In this document: positions 24,041 through 31,846 of the stretch, one piece after another
Layout of the letters: every line of letters begins with the position of its first letter
Numbering within the stretch: the first letter of the stretch is position 1
NCBI GenBank assembly: GCA_040756995.1
Contig: JBFLYK010000048.1
Location: forward strand, 1-47,941
Source of the DNA: BP-133 sp040756995
Lineage (GTDB): Bacteria > Actinomycetota > Acidimicrobiia > IMCC26256 > BP-133
Length of the DNA stretch: 47,941 nucleotides
Direction: 5' to 3'
The notes under the pieces: model-generated
The model's database searches: none
What the model was told of the DNA's origin: nothing
Seen by the model: only the letters and a program-made list of their open reading frames with translations
Position numbers and translations under genes: made by a program

Positions 24041-25149
24041 AGCACCACCGTCCGCTGGTCGCGTCGTTCGGCGACCGACTCCACCAGGGCGGCGAGGTCG
24101 GCGGCGGCGTCCGGACGGGCGAGGCCGCGGGCGGCGGCGGCCATGGCCGCCAGGCGGGCCGGATCGGCCAGCAGCGGTTCCAGTTCGGCGGCCAGACGGG
24201 CGCCGGTGCAGTCGGCGTCGGGGACCAGCACGGCGGCGCCGGCGGCGACCAGCGCCTCGGCGTTGCGGGTCTGGTGGTCGCCGGGGGCGCCGGGCAGGGG
24301 CACCAGCACCGAGGGGACCCCGGCGGCGGCCAGTTCGGCGACGGTCGTGGCGCCGGCCCGGCAGACGGCGACGGTGGCGGCGGCGTAGAGCCCGGGCATG
24401 TCGTCCTCGTACCGGAGCAGCCGGTAGTCGAGGGCGTCGCCGTCGCGCCGGGCCGCCTCCCAGGCCGCCCGGGCGGCCTCGAACCCCGCCGGGCCGCTCA
24501 CGTGGTGGACGGTCAGGCCGGCCCGGCCCCGCCAGAGGTCGTAGAGCTGGCCAGCCGCCTCGTTGACCCGGCGGGCGCCGAGGCTGCCGCCGAAGACCGC
24601 CACCAGCGGGTGGACGGGGTCCGGACGCCGCTCCACCGCCACCACGGCCGCCCGGACCGGGTTGCCGGTGACGACGGCTCCGGGCAGTGGCGTGCCGGGC
24701 AGCGACACGGCCGCCTGCGCCCCGAGCCGCACGGCGATGCGGTTGGCCAGGCCCGGGGCGGCGTTCTGCTCGTGGACCACCGTCGGCACCCGCAACAGCC
24801 GGGCGGCGACGAGACACGGCAGGGAGGCGTAGCCCCCGACGCCCACCACGACCTCGGGGCGCCGCTGACGGAGGATCCGCATCGCCCGCCCGAAGGCCCG
24901 GCTCGTCTTGAGGACGACCGAGACGTTCTCCACCGTGAGGCGGCGCTGCAGGCCCCGGCCGGGCAGCAGGTCGATGCTGAATCCGGCGGCGGGCACGGCG
25001 GTCTCTTCGAGCTTGCCGGCGTTGCCCACCCAGTGGATCGACTCCCGGCTGTGCCCCCGGGCCACCAGCGCTTCGGCCAGGGCCAGACCGGGATAGACGT
25101 GACCACCCGTTCCGCCCCCGGTGATGAGGGCGTACGTCCTCACCGTCAT
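24037..25149 (-). CDS. murG: UDP-GlcNAc:lipid I N-acetylglucosaminyltransferase
   Basis: GT28 enzyme converting lipid I to lipid II at the inner face of the membrane, 370 aa. The ATG at 25149 overlaps the ftsW stop (ATGA); the frame runs further upstream but only as a shadow of ftsW. Motifs: ITGGGTGGHVYPGLALAEAL (sugar acceptor loop), VGVGGYASLPCLVAARLLRVP, HEQNAAPGLANR, AVFGGSLGARRVNEA, and AGATTVAELAAAGVPSVLVPLPG binding UDP-GlcNAc. Confidence 0.96.
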   Translation of the reverse strand: MTVRTYALITGGGTGGHVYPGLALAEALVARGHSRESIHWVGNAGKLEETAVPAAGFSIDLLPGRGLQRRLTVENVSVVLKTSRAFGRAMRILRQRRPEVVVGVGGYASLPCLVAARLLRVPTVVHEQNAAPGLANRIAVRLGAQAAVSLPGTPLPGAVVTGNPVRAAVVAVERRPDPVHPLVAVFGGSLGARRVNEAAGQLYDLWRGRAGLTVHHVSGPAGFEAARAAWEAARRDGDALDYRLLRYEDDMPGLYAAATVAVCRAGATTVAELAAAGVPSVLVPLPGAPGDHQTRNAEALVAAGAAVLVPDADCTGARLAAELEPLLADPARLAAMAAAARGLARPDAAADLAALVESVAERRDQRTVVL

Positions 25150-26495
25150 CTCCCCTGCCGGGCGATGTTGAGGAGCACGCCGCTGGCGCACATGGTGAAG
25201 AGGAGGGCCGACCCGCCGAACGACACGAAGGGGAGCGGCACGCCGGTGACTGGCAGGGCACCGGTGACGGCGCCGACGTTGATGATCGCCTGGCCGACGA
25301 TCCACCCGGTGATGCCGGCGGCCAGCAGCTGCCCGAACCGGTCGGGGGCCCGCAGCGTCGTGCGGACCCCGAGCACCGCCAGGGCGCCGAACAGGACGAG
25401 GACGAGGGCGCAGCCGACGAGCCCGAGCTCCTCGCCGATGATGGCGAAGATGAAGTCGGTGTGGGCATTGGGGAGGAACAGCCACTTGGCCCGGCCGGCT
25501 CCGAGGCCCACGCCTGTCCACCCACCCTCGCCGAAGGCGATGAGCGACTGGGCGACCTGGTACCCACCCTCCTTGTAGTGCTCGAAAGGGTCGATGAACG
25601 ACATGAGCCGGGCCCGGCGGTAGGGCTCGATGAAGGCGAGGAAGGTGCCGGCCACGGTTGCGACGCCGAGGACGACGGCCATGTGCCGGGCCCGGATTCC
25701 GCCGACGAAGAGGATGCTGCCGGTGAGGATGGCCATGGTGATGGTCGTGCCCATGTCGGGCTGGAGCATCACCAGGCCGGCGAAGAAACAGAACATGAGA
25801 CCCACCGGCCGCAGCACGGCCCGCCAGTCGCCGACGCTAGCGGCCCGCCGGGCCAGCACATCGGCGCAATAGAGCAGCAGGCCGAGCTTGGCCAGCTCCG
25901 AGGGTTGGAAGCGGAGTGCTCCGAAGCCCAACCACCGGGTCGACCCGTTGACGTTGATGCCGACGCCGGGGACCAGCACGAACAGGAGCAGACCGGCGGA
26001 GACGACGAGCAGCGGCCCCACGTATCTCCGCAGCAGGCGGTAGTCGACGCGGGAGGTGATGAACAGGGCGGCGAACCCGAGCGTGGCCCACGCCAGCTGA
26101 CGCTTGAAGAAGAGCCAGGGCGATCCGTAGTTGGCCAACGCTTCGACCGATGAAGACGACAGCACCATGACGCAGCCGACGAGGTTGAGGACGACGATCG
26201 TCGACAGCAGGGCGTAGTACCCGGGCGGGCGGAGCCGCCCGCCGTCGCGCCACGCCTCCCGGGCCTGCCGGACCATGCGGCCGACCGTCGACTGCCGGGC
26301 TTCCCGCCGCTCCTTGCGGGGCGGCGGCGGAGGCGCGGGATTCGGCTTGACGACCCGGCGGCGGGCGCGGGTGGCCCCACTGCGGGTGCCGGGGGAGCGG
26401 GCGCCGGCCGCTCGCGATCCGCCGGGGCGGGCCACCGTCGTACGGTGCTCGTCGAGTTGCCCCGGGGTGCGGGGGTGTCCCCCGTGAGGAGTCAC
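25146..26495 (-). CDS. ftsW: SEDS-family peptidoglycan glycosyltransferase FtsW
   Basis: Septal lipid II polymerase with about ten membrane helices, 449 aa. The first 92 residues are an unusual basic and Pro-rich cytoplasmic extension (TRARRRVVKPNPAPPPPPRK) before helix 1 (YYALLSTIVVLNLVGCVMVL). SEDS signatures: FQPSELAKLGLLLY, LMLQPDMGTT (here GLVMLQPDMGTTITM), GVGLGAGRAKWLFLPNAHTDFIFAIIGEELG, and PLPFVSFGGSALL. It works with FtsI, encoded in the same cluster. The GTG at 26495 overlaps the murD stop. Confidence 0.95.
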   Translation of the reverse strand: MTPHGGHPRTPGQLDEHRTTVARPGGSRAAGARSPGTRSGATRARRRVVKPNPAPPPPPRKERREARQSTVGRMVRQAREAWRDGGRLRPPGYYALLSTIVVLNLVGCVMVLSSSSVEALANYGSPWLFFKRQLAWATLGFAALFITSRVDYRLLRRYVGPLLVVSAGLLLFVLVPGVGINVNGSTRWLGFGALRFQPSELAKLGLLLYCADVLARRAASVGDWRAVLRPVGLMFCFFAGLVMLQPDMGTTITMAILTGSILFVGGIRARHMAVVLGVATVAGTFLAFIEPYRRARLMSFIDPFEHYKEGGYQVAQSLIAFGEGGWTGVGLGAGRAKWLFLPNAHTDFIFAIIGEELGLVGCALVLVLFGALAVLGVRTTLRAPDRFGQLLAAGITGWIVGQAIINVGAVTGALPVTGVPLPFVSFGGSALLFTMCASGVLLNIARQGR

Positions 26496-27832
26496 CGGCG
26501 GGACTCCAGGAGCGCCTGCACTTCCCGGGCGAAGTCGTCGCCCCGGGCGGCGTAGCTCGTGTACCAGTCGAACGAGGCGCAGGCCGGCGAGAGGAGGACG
26601 GTGTCGCCGGGCTCGGCCAGCTCCGCTCCGAGGCGGACGGCCTCGGCCATCGACCCGGCCCGGTGGACCGGGCGTACACCGGCGAAACAGGCCTCGACCT
26701 CACCGGCCGCCTCTCCGATGGCCACGACCGCCCGGATCCGGCCGGCCTCGGCCCGCAGCACGCTGAGGTCAAGGCCCTTGTTGCGGCCACCGGCCAGCAG
26801 CACCACCGAGTCGAAGCCCGCCAGAGCGGCCAGGGCGGCGTGGGGGTTGGTCGCCTTCGAGTCGTCGACGAAGGTCACCCCCCCACTTTGGCCCACTGGC
26901 GCGACGCGGTGGGGGAGCCCCGAAAACGAGGCCAGCACCGAGCGCAACGCCTCGTCGGAGAGCCCGAGATCGGCGGCGGCGGCCGCCGCCGCCAGGGCGT
27001 TGGCGATGTCGTGGGGGCCGCGGCGGGCCAGATCGCTGATGGCGATGAGCGGCGTGCCGTCGGGTCGGAGCAGGCGATCGTTGTCGAGCCGCCAGGCGTC
27101 GGTCCGGTCGGACCGGAGGGTGAAGGCGACGGATCGGGCCGGGCTGGTCGCCGAGACCTCGGCCACCGGGGCGTCGTCGGCATTGAAGACGAGCAGGTCG
27201 TCGCCAGACTGGTTGGCGAAGATCCGTGCCTTGGCCGCCACGTAGTCCTGGAAGGTCGGGTGCCAGTCGAGGTGGTCCTCGGCGACGTTGAGGAGGACGG
27301 CGACCCGGGGCCGGAACGTCTCGGTGAAGCGGAGCTGGAAGGAGGACACCTCGGCCACCACGACGTCGACGTCGTCGTGCACGGCGTCGAGCAGGGGACG
27401 GCCGATGTTGCCGGCGGCCAGGGCCCGCCGCCCGCCGGCGTTCAGCATCTCGGCGATCACCGTGGTGACCGTCGTCTTCCCGTTGGTGCCGGTCACCGCT
27501 ACGAGCGGGAGTCCCCGCCGGGCGGCGGCCACCCCGGCCAGCTCGATCTCGGAGAAGATCGGCACGCCGGCCCGGGCCGCCAGGCCGTAGACGGGATGCG
27601 CTTCGGGCACGCCGGGGCTCGGCACGACGAGCTCGGCGCCGGCGACGAGGTCGGCCAGCTGCTCGGGGCCGGGGCCACCGACGACCCTGACGCCCAGGGC
27701 CTCGAGCGCCGTCCGCCGGGCGGCGAAGCCGGCCGACTCCGGCCGGTCGTCCACCACCGTGACCGGCCCGTCCGCCGCCAGCCGGCGGGCGACGGCTTCG
27801 CCGGTGATGCCGAGCCCGACGACGAGGATCAC
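26492..27832 (-). CDS. murD: UDP-N-acetylmuramoylalanine-D-glutamate ligase
   Basis: Adds D-Glu to UDP-MurNAc-L-Ala, 446 aa from a GTG at 27832. N-terminal Rossmann motif ILVVGLGITGEAVARRL, ATP loop AVTGTNGKTTVTTVI, central motif NVAEDHLDWHPTFQDYVAAKARI, C-terminal GLPHRVAPVGQSGGVTFVDDSKATNPHAA and VLLAGGRNKGLD. It starts 37 nt after the mraY stop, one of the few gaps in the cluster, with no strong ribosome-binding site, so an internal promoter cannot be excluded. Confidence 0.96.
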   Translation of the reverse strand: MILVVGLGITGEAVARRLAADGPVTVVDDRPESAGFAARRTALEALGVRVVGGPGPEQLADLVAGAELVVPSPGVPEAHPVYGLAARAGVPIFSEIELAGVAAARRGLPLVAVTGTNGKTTVTTVIAEMLNAGGRRALAAGNIGRPLLDAVHDDVDVVVAEVSSFQLRFTETFRPRVAVLLNVAEDHLDWHPTFQDYVAAKARIFANQSGDDLLVFNADDAPVAEVSATSPARSVAFTLRSDRTDAWRLDNDRLLRPDGTPLIAISDLARRGPHDIANALAAAAAAADLGLSDEALRSVLASFSGLPHRVAPVGQSGGVTFVDDSKATNPHAALAALAGFDSVVLLAGGRNKGLDLSVLRAEAGRIRAVVAIGEAAGEVEACFAGVRPVHRAGSMAEAVRLGAELAEPGDTVLLSPACASFDWYTSYAARGDDFAREVQALLESRR

Positions 27833-27869
27833 GAGACGGAGAAACGGGAGCGGGCGGGGGCGGCCCCGG

Positions 27870-28910
27870 TCAATCGATCGCCCCCGGGATCCGGATGAAG
27901 TCGGCGTAGAAGAGGCCGAGGCCGAAGGCCACGAACAGGCCGGCGATGAGCCAGAACCGCACGATCACGGTGAACTCCGGCCATCCGGCCAGCTCGAAGT
28001 GGTGGTGGATCGGAGCCATCCGGAACACCCGGCGCTTGAACCCCCGGAACGAGATCACCTGGATGACCACCGACACGGTCTCCAGCACGAACAGCCCGCC
28101 CATGATGGGCAGCAGCAGCTGGGTCCGGGTGAGGAGGGCGAGGCCGGCCAGGCCGCCGCCGAGGGCCAGCGATCCGGTGTCGCCCATGAAGATGCGGGCC
28201 GGCGCGGCGTTCCACCACAGGAAGCCGGCGCAGGCGCCGAGCATGGCCGCCGCCACCACCGCCACGTCGATGGCCTCGTTGGCCGGAACGCCGTAGATGA
28301 GGCCGTGGCGGCCCTGCCAGAAGGCGATGATCACGAAGGCGGCGGCCACGAAGGCCGACGCACCGGAGGCCAGGCCGTCGAGGCCGTCGGTCAGGTTCAC
28401 GGCGTTGGCCGAGCCGATGATGATGAGGACGGCCCAGATGCCCCAGCCCCACGGGCCGAGGTCGAGGTCGAGATCCCGGGCGAACGACAGGTTGGTCGAG
28501 ATGCCGACCCAGTGGATGCAGAGCAGGACGAAACCGATGGCCACCAGCAGCTGCCCGGCCGACTTGGCCCGCTTGTTGAGACCGAGGTTCCGCTGGAAGC
28601 GGATCCCGAGGTAGTCGTCGACGAACCCGACCAGGGCGCAGCCGACGATGAGGCCCATGAGCAGCACGCCGCTGCGCTGGAAACCCTGGCTGCCCGGGCG
28701 CAGGTCACCGACGACGTAACCCGCCACGGCCGAGAGCACGATGGCCAGGCCGCCCATGGTCGGGGTGCCGGCCTTGGTCTGGTGACCCTCGGGCCCGTCC
28801 TCCCGGATCTGCTGGCCGATGCCCCGGGCCCGCAGCACCCGAATGAGCAACGGTGTTCCGGCCAGCGACAGGATGAGCGAGGTCGCCGCCGCCAACAGGA
28901 GTGCGATCAC
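27870..28910 (-). CDS. mraY: Phospho-MurNAc-pentapeptide translocase
   Basis: Integral membrane enzyme making lipid I, 346 aa from a GTG at 28910 overlapping the murF stop. Around ten membrane helices. Active-site aspartates: VGFVDDYLGIRFQRN, NAVNLTDGLDGLASG; also KAGTPTMGGLAIVL and the HHHFELAGW histidine motif near the C-terminus. These are the standard MraY signatures. Confidence 0.97.
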   Translation of the reverse strand: MIALLLAAATSLILSLAGTPLLIRVLRARGIGQQIREDGPEGHQTKAGTPTMGGLAIVLSAVAGYVVGDLRPGSQGFQRSGVLLMGLIVGCALVGFVDDYLGIRFQRNLGLNKRAKSAGQLLVAIGFVLLCIHWVGISTNLSFARDLDLDLGPWGWGIWAVLIIIGSANAVNLTDGLDGLASGASAFVAAAFVIIAFWQGRHGLIYGVPANEAIDVAVVAAAMLGACAGFLWWNAAPARIFMGDTGSLALGGGLAGLALLTRTQLLLPIMGGLFVLETVSVVIQVISFRGFKRRVFRMAPIHHHFELAGWPEFTVIVRFWLIAGLFVAFGLGLFYADFIRIPGAID

Positions 28911-30322
28911 GCGGCACCCTCCACCAGGGCCTCGGCGACGCGTTCGAGGCCGACGACCCGACTCGCCTTCACCAGCACGGCGTCCCCGGAACGGAGCCGG
29001 GGGGTGAGGACGTCGACGGCGGCGTCCGGACCGGCGACGACCACCACCTCGACCCCCGACTCCCGCGCCCCCTCGGCGAGGGCGCCGAGTTCGGGCGAAG
29101 GTGCGCCGCCGCTCGGCGACCCCGGCCCGGCGGGGCCGCTGACGATGACGAGGGTCTCCACCTCGGCGGCGGCCAGGAGCTTTCCGAGGCGGTGGTGTTC
29201 GGCGGTGGCGTGGGCCCCGAGTTCGGCCATCTGGCCGAGCACGGCGAAGCGGCGGCCACCCCCGCTTCCACCCAGCGCCGCCAGGGCGTCGACCGCCGCC
29301 GCCATCGACGTCGGGTTGGCGTTGTAGGAGTCGTTCAGCACCAGCAGGCCGGCGGGACTGCGGCGCAGGTCCATCCGCAGGGGCGAGCCGACCGCGCCGG
29401 CGAGGCCGGTGACGGCGTCCGCCAGGCTCACGCCGGCGACGCCGGCGACCGTCACGGCCATGGCGGCGTTGACGGCCTGGTGGGCACCGCGCACCGGTAG
29501 GGGCGGCACGTCGGCCGCCCCCCAGGGCGTGTCGAGGTGGAAGGCGGGGCGGAGCTCCTGGTCGAGCTGCAGGGCGCTGACCCGGACGTCGGCGGCGGCG
29601 GCCGTACCGGCCGTCAACACGGCGGCCTCGGTCCGGCGGCGCAGGCCGGGGGTCATGTCGTCGTCGGCGGAGAGGACGGCGTGGCCGTCGGCCGGGAGCG
29701 CTTCGAGCAGCTCGCCCTTGCCCCGGGCCACCTCCTCCCGGCTGCCGAAGAACTCGGCGTGGGCCATCCCGATGTTGGTGATGACGCCGATCGTCGGCTG
29801 GGCGACGGCGCACAGGGCGGCGATGTGACCCATCCCCCGGGCCCCCATCTCGGTCACCACCGCCGCCGCCCCCTCCGGCGCCGACAGCAGCGTGAGCGGC
29901 ACGCCGATCTCGTTGTTGAACGAAACCGGACTGGCCCCCACCGGCCCGGCCGGGGCCAGGGCGGCGGCGGCGAGGTCCTTGGTCGAGGTCTTGCCGGTGC
30001 TGCCGGTGATGCCGACCACCGGCCGCCCCACCAGCCGCTCCCGCGCCGCCCGGCCCAGGGTGGTGAGGGCCACGGCGGTGTCGTCGACCAGCACGAGACC
30101 GATCCCCGGCACCGGCCGGGACACCAGCGCTCCGGCGGCGCCGCGGTCGAGGGCGTCGCCGACGAAGTCGTGCCCGTCGCGCTCGGCCCGCAGGGCGACG
30201 AAGAGCGCCCCCGGCGCCAGCGTGCGGGTGTCGATCGAATAGGAGGACACGACGGCGTCGGGGTCGCCGCCCAGCACCTGTCCGCCGGTGATGCCGGCGA
30301 TCTCCGACAACGTCAACTTCAC
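28907..30322 (-). CDS. murF: UDP-MurNAc-tripeptide D-alanyl-D-alanine ligase
   Basis: Adds D-Ala-D-Ala to the tripeptide, 471 aa. The GTG at 30322 (VKLTLSEIAGITGGQVLGG) overlaps the murE stop; longer open frames upstream are murE shadow. The N-terminal domain holds YSIDTRTLAPGALFVALRAERDGHDF, the ATP loop VGITGSTGKTSTKDLAAA, then NEIGVPLTLL, EMGARGMGHIAAL, and the C-terminal ND-SYNANPTSM segment. Confidence 0.96.
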   Translation of the reverse strand: MKLTLSEIAGITGGQVLGGDPDAVVSSYSIDTRTLAPGALFVALRAERDGHDFVGDALDRGAAGALVSRPVPGIGLVLVDDTAVALTTLGRAARERLVGRPVVGITGSTGKTSTKDLAAAALAPAGPVGASPVSFNNEIGVPLTLLSAPEGAAAVVTEMGARGMGHIAALCAVAQPTIGVITNIGMAHAEFFGSREEVARGKGELLEALPADGHAVLSADDDMTPGLRRRTEAAVLTAGTAAAADVRVSALQLDQELRPAFHLDTPWGAADVPPLPVRGAHQAVNAAMAVTVAGVAGVSLADAVTGLAGAVGSPLRMDLRRSPAGLLVLNDSYNANPTSMAAAVDALAALGGSGGGRRFAVLGQMAELGAHATAEHHRLGKLLAAAEVETLVIVSGPAGPGSPSGGAPSPELGALAEGARESGVEVVVVAGPDAAVDVLTPRLRSGDAVLVKASRVVGLERVAEALVEGAA

Positions 30323-31833
30323 GCTGCGGGCCTCGGACCGTCCGGACCTGCGCCGCCGCCGTCCCAGCCGAGCCGGGCGAGCTCCTCCCGGGCCACGACC
30401 CGGTCGTCGAACGGGACCGTGACCCCACCGGCCGTCTGACCCGACTCGTGGCCCTTGCCGGCCACGACGACGACGTCCCCCGGATCCCGGTTGGCCACCG
30501 CCAGGGCCAGGGCGATGGCCTTCCGCCGGTCGGGCTCGACGATCGGGTAGACGCCCGACGGAACTCCGGCGACGACCTCGCCGATGATCGCCATCGGGTC
30601 TTCGGACCGGGGGTTGTCGGAGGTGACGAAGATCACGTCGGCCAGCCCGGCTGCCGCTTTCCCCATCGCCGGCCGCTTCGCCCGGTCGCGGTCTCCCCCG
30701 CAACCGAAGACGACGACCAGCCGGCCGCCCTCGCCGACGAGGGGCCGGGCGGCCCGCAGCACCTGCTCCAGCCCGTCCGGCGTGTGGGCGTAGTCGACGA
30801 GGACGGGAAAGGGTTGCCCGGCGTCGATCCGCTCCATCCGACCGGGCACGACCAGCGGGGCCGACAGGCCGGCGGCCACGGCGCCGACGTCGAGGCCGGC
30901 GGCCAGGGCGGTGGCGGCGGCGGCCAGCGCGTTGGAGGCGTTGAAGCGGCCGACCAGCGGCGAGTCGACCGGCGCCGAGCCGTAGGGCGTGACCAGCTGG
31001 AACCGGTTCCCGCCCGGCCCGGCGTCGAGGCGCTCGGCCCGCACCACCGCCGCCGGGCTCTCCAGCCCGAAGCCGAGCACCGACAGCCCGGCGGCCTCGG
31101 CCCGGCGGGCGATCTCGGCGCCGTGGGGATCGTCGAGGTTGGCGGCGGCGGCGCCGGTCCGGGCCGGGTCGAAGAGCAGGGCCTTGGCTTCGAAGTACTC
31201 CTCCAGGCTGGCGTGGAAGTCGAGGTGGTCGTGGGAGAGGTTGGTGAAGCAGGCCGCGGCGAAGCGGGTGCCGTCGACCCGGTGCATGACGAGGGCGTGG
31301 GACGACACCTCCATGGCCACCAGGCCCACGCCGGCCTCGACCATCCGGGCCAGCAGGGGCTGCAGCTCCGTCGCCTCGGGCGTCGTGCGTTCGCCCGGGA
31401 GCGGCTCGCCGTCGATGCGGGCTCCGATCGTCCCGATCACGCCGGGCCGGATGCCGGCCGCCCGGGTGATGGCCTCCAGCAGGTAGGTCGTGGTGGTCTT
31501 GCCGTTCGTGCCGGTGACCCCCAGCACGGCCAGCCGGCTCGACGGGTGACCCCAGGCGGCGGCCGCCACCGGGCCCATGGCCGCCCGCACCGAGGCGACC
31601 CGGGCCTCGGGCACCGGCAGGCCCAGGGGCCGCTCCACCAGCAGGGCGGCGGCGCCGGCGGCCACGGCGCCCGGCGCGTGGTCGTGGCCGTCGCTGGTGG
31701 AACCCGGCACGCAGCAGAACAGGTCGCCGGCGGCGACGGCTCGGCTGTCGTGGGTGACCGACGCGATCTCGGTGCGCGGATCTCCCCGCAGCTCGAGCAC
31801 GTCGACCGAGTCGAGGAGCTCATGGAGCAGCAC
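30319..31833 (-). CDS. murE: UDP-MurNAc-L-Ala-D-Glu:meso-DAP ligase
   Basis: Adds the third stem amino acid. The GTG at 31833, 13 nt after the ftsI stop with AGGGG upstream, gives 504 aa; the open frame reaches 35 codons further into ftsI. Motifs: VTHDSRAVAAGDLF, LGVTGTNGKTTTTYLLEA, FTNLSHDHLDFHASLEEYFEAK, DYAHTPDGLEQVL and VTSDNPRSEDP. The DNPR motif is the known meso-diaminopimelate selector, so the wall is predicted to be meso-DAP type rather than L-Lys. Confidence 0.95.
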   Translation of the reverse strand: MLLHELLDSVDVLELRGDPRTEIASVTHDSRAVAAGDLFCCVPGSTSDGHDHAPGAVAAGAAALLVERPLGLPVPEARVASVRAAMGPVAAAAWGHPSSRLAVLGVTGTNGKTTTTYLLEAITRAAGIRPGVIGTIGARIDGEPLPGERTTPEATELQPLLARMVEAGVGLVAMEVSSHALVMHRVDGTRFAAACFTNLSHDHLDFHASLEEYFEAKALLFDPARTGAAAANLDDPHGAEIARRAEAAGLSVLGFGLESPAAVVRAERLDAGPGGNRFQLVTPYGSAPVDSPLVGRFNASNALAAAATALAAGLDVGAVAAGLSAPLVVPGRMERIDAGQPFPVLVDYAHTPDGLEQVLRAARPLVGEGGRLVVVFGCGGDRDRAKRPAMGKAAAGLADVIFVTSDNPRSEDPMAIIGEVVAGVPSGVYPIVEPDRRKAIALALAVANRDPGDVVVVAGKGHESGQTAGGVTVPFDDRVVAREELARLGWDGGGAGPDGPRPAA

Positions 31834-31846
31834 CCGGAAGAAGCCC

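Noticed and set aside
22955..24388. Plus-strand open frames opposite murC/murG and elsewhere in the dcw cluster
   Set aside because: Shadows of well-conserved Mur genes, with His/Gly/Arg-rich composition typical of antisense GC-rich frames.
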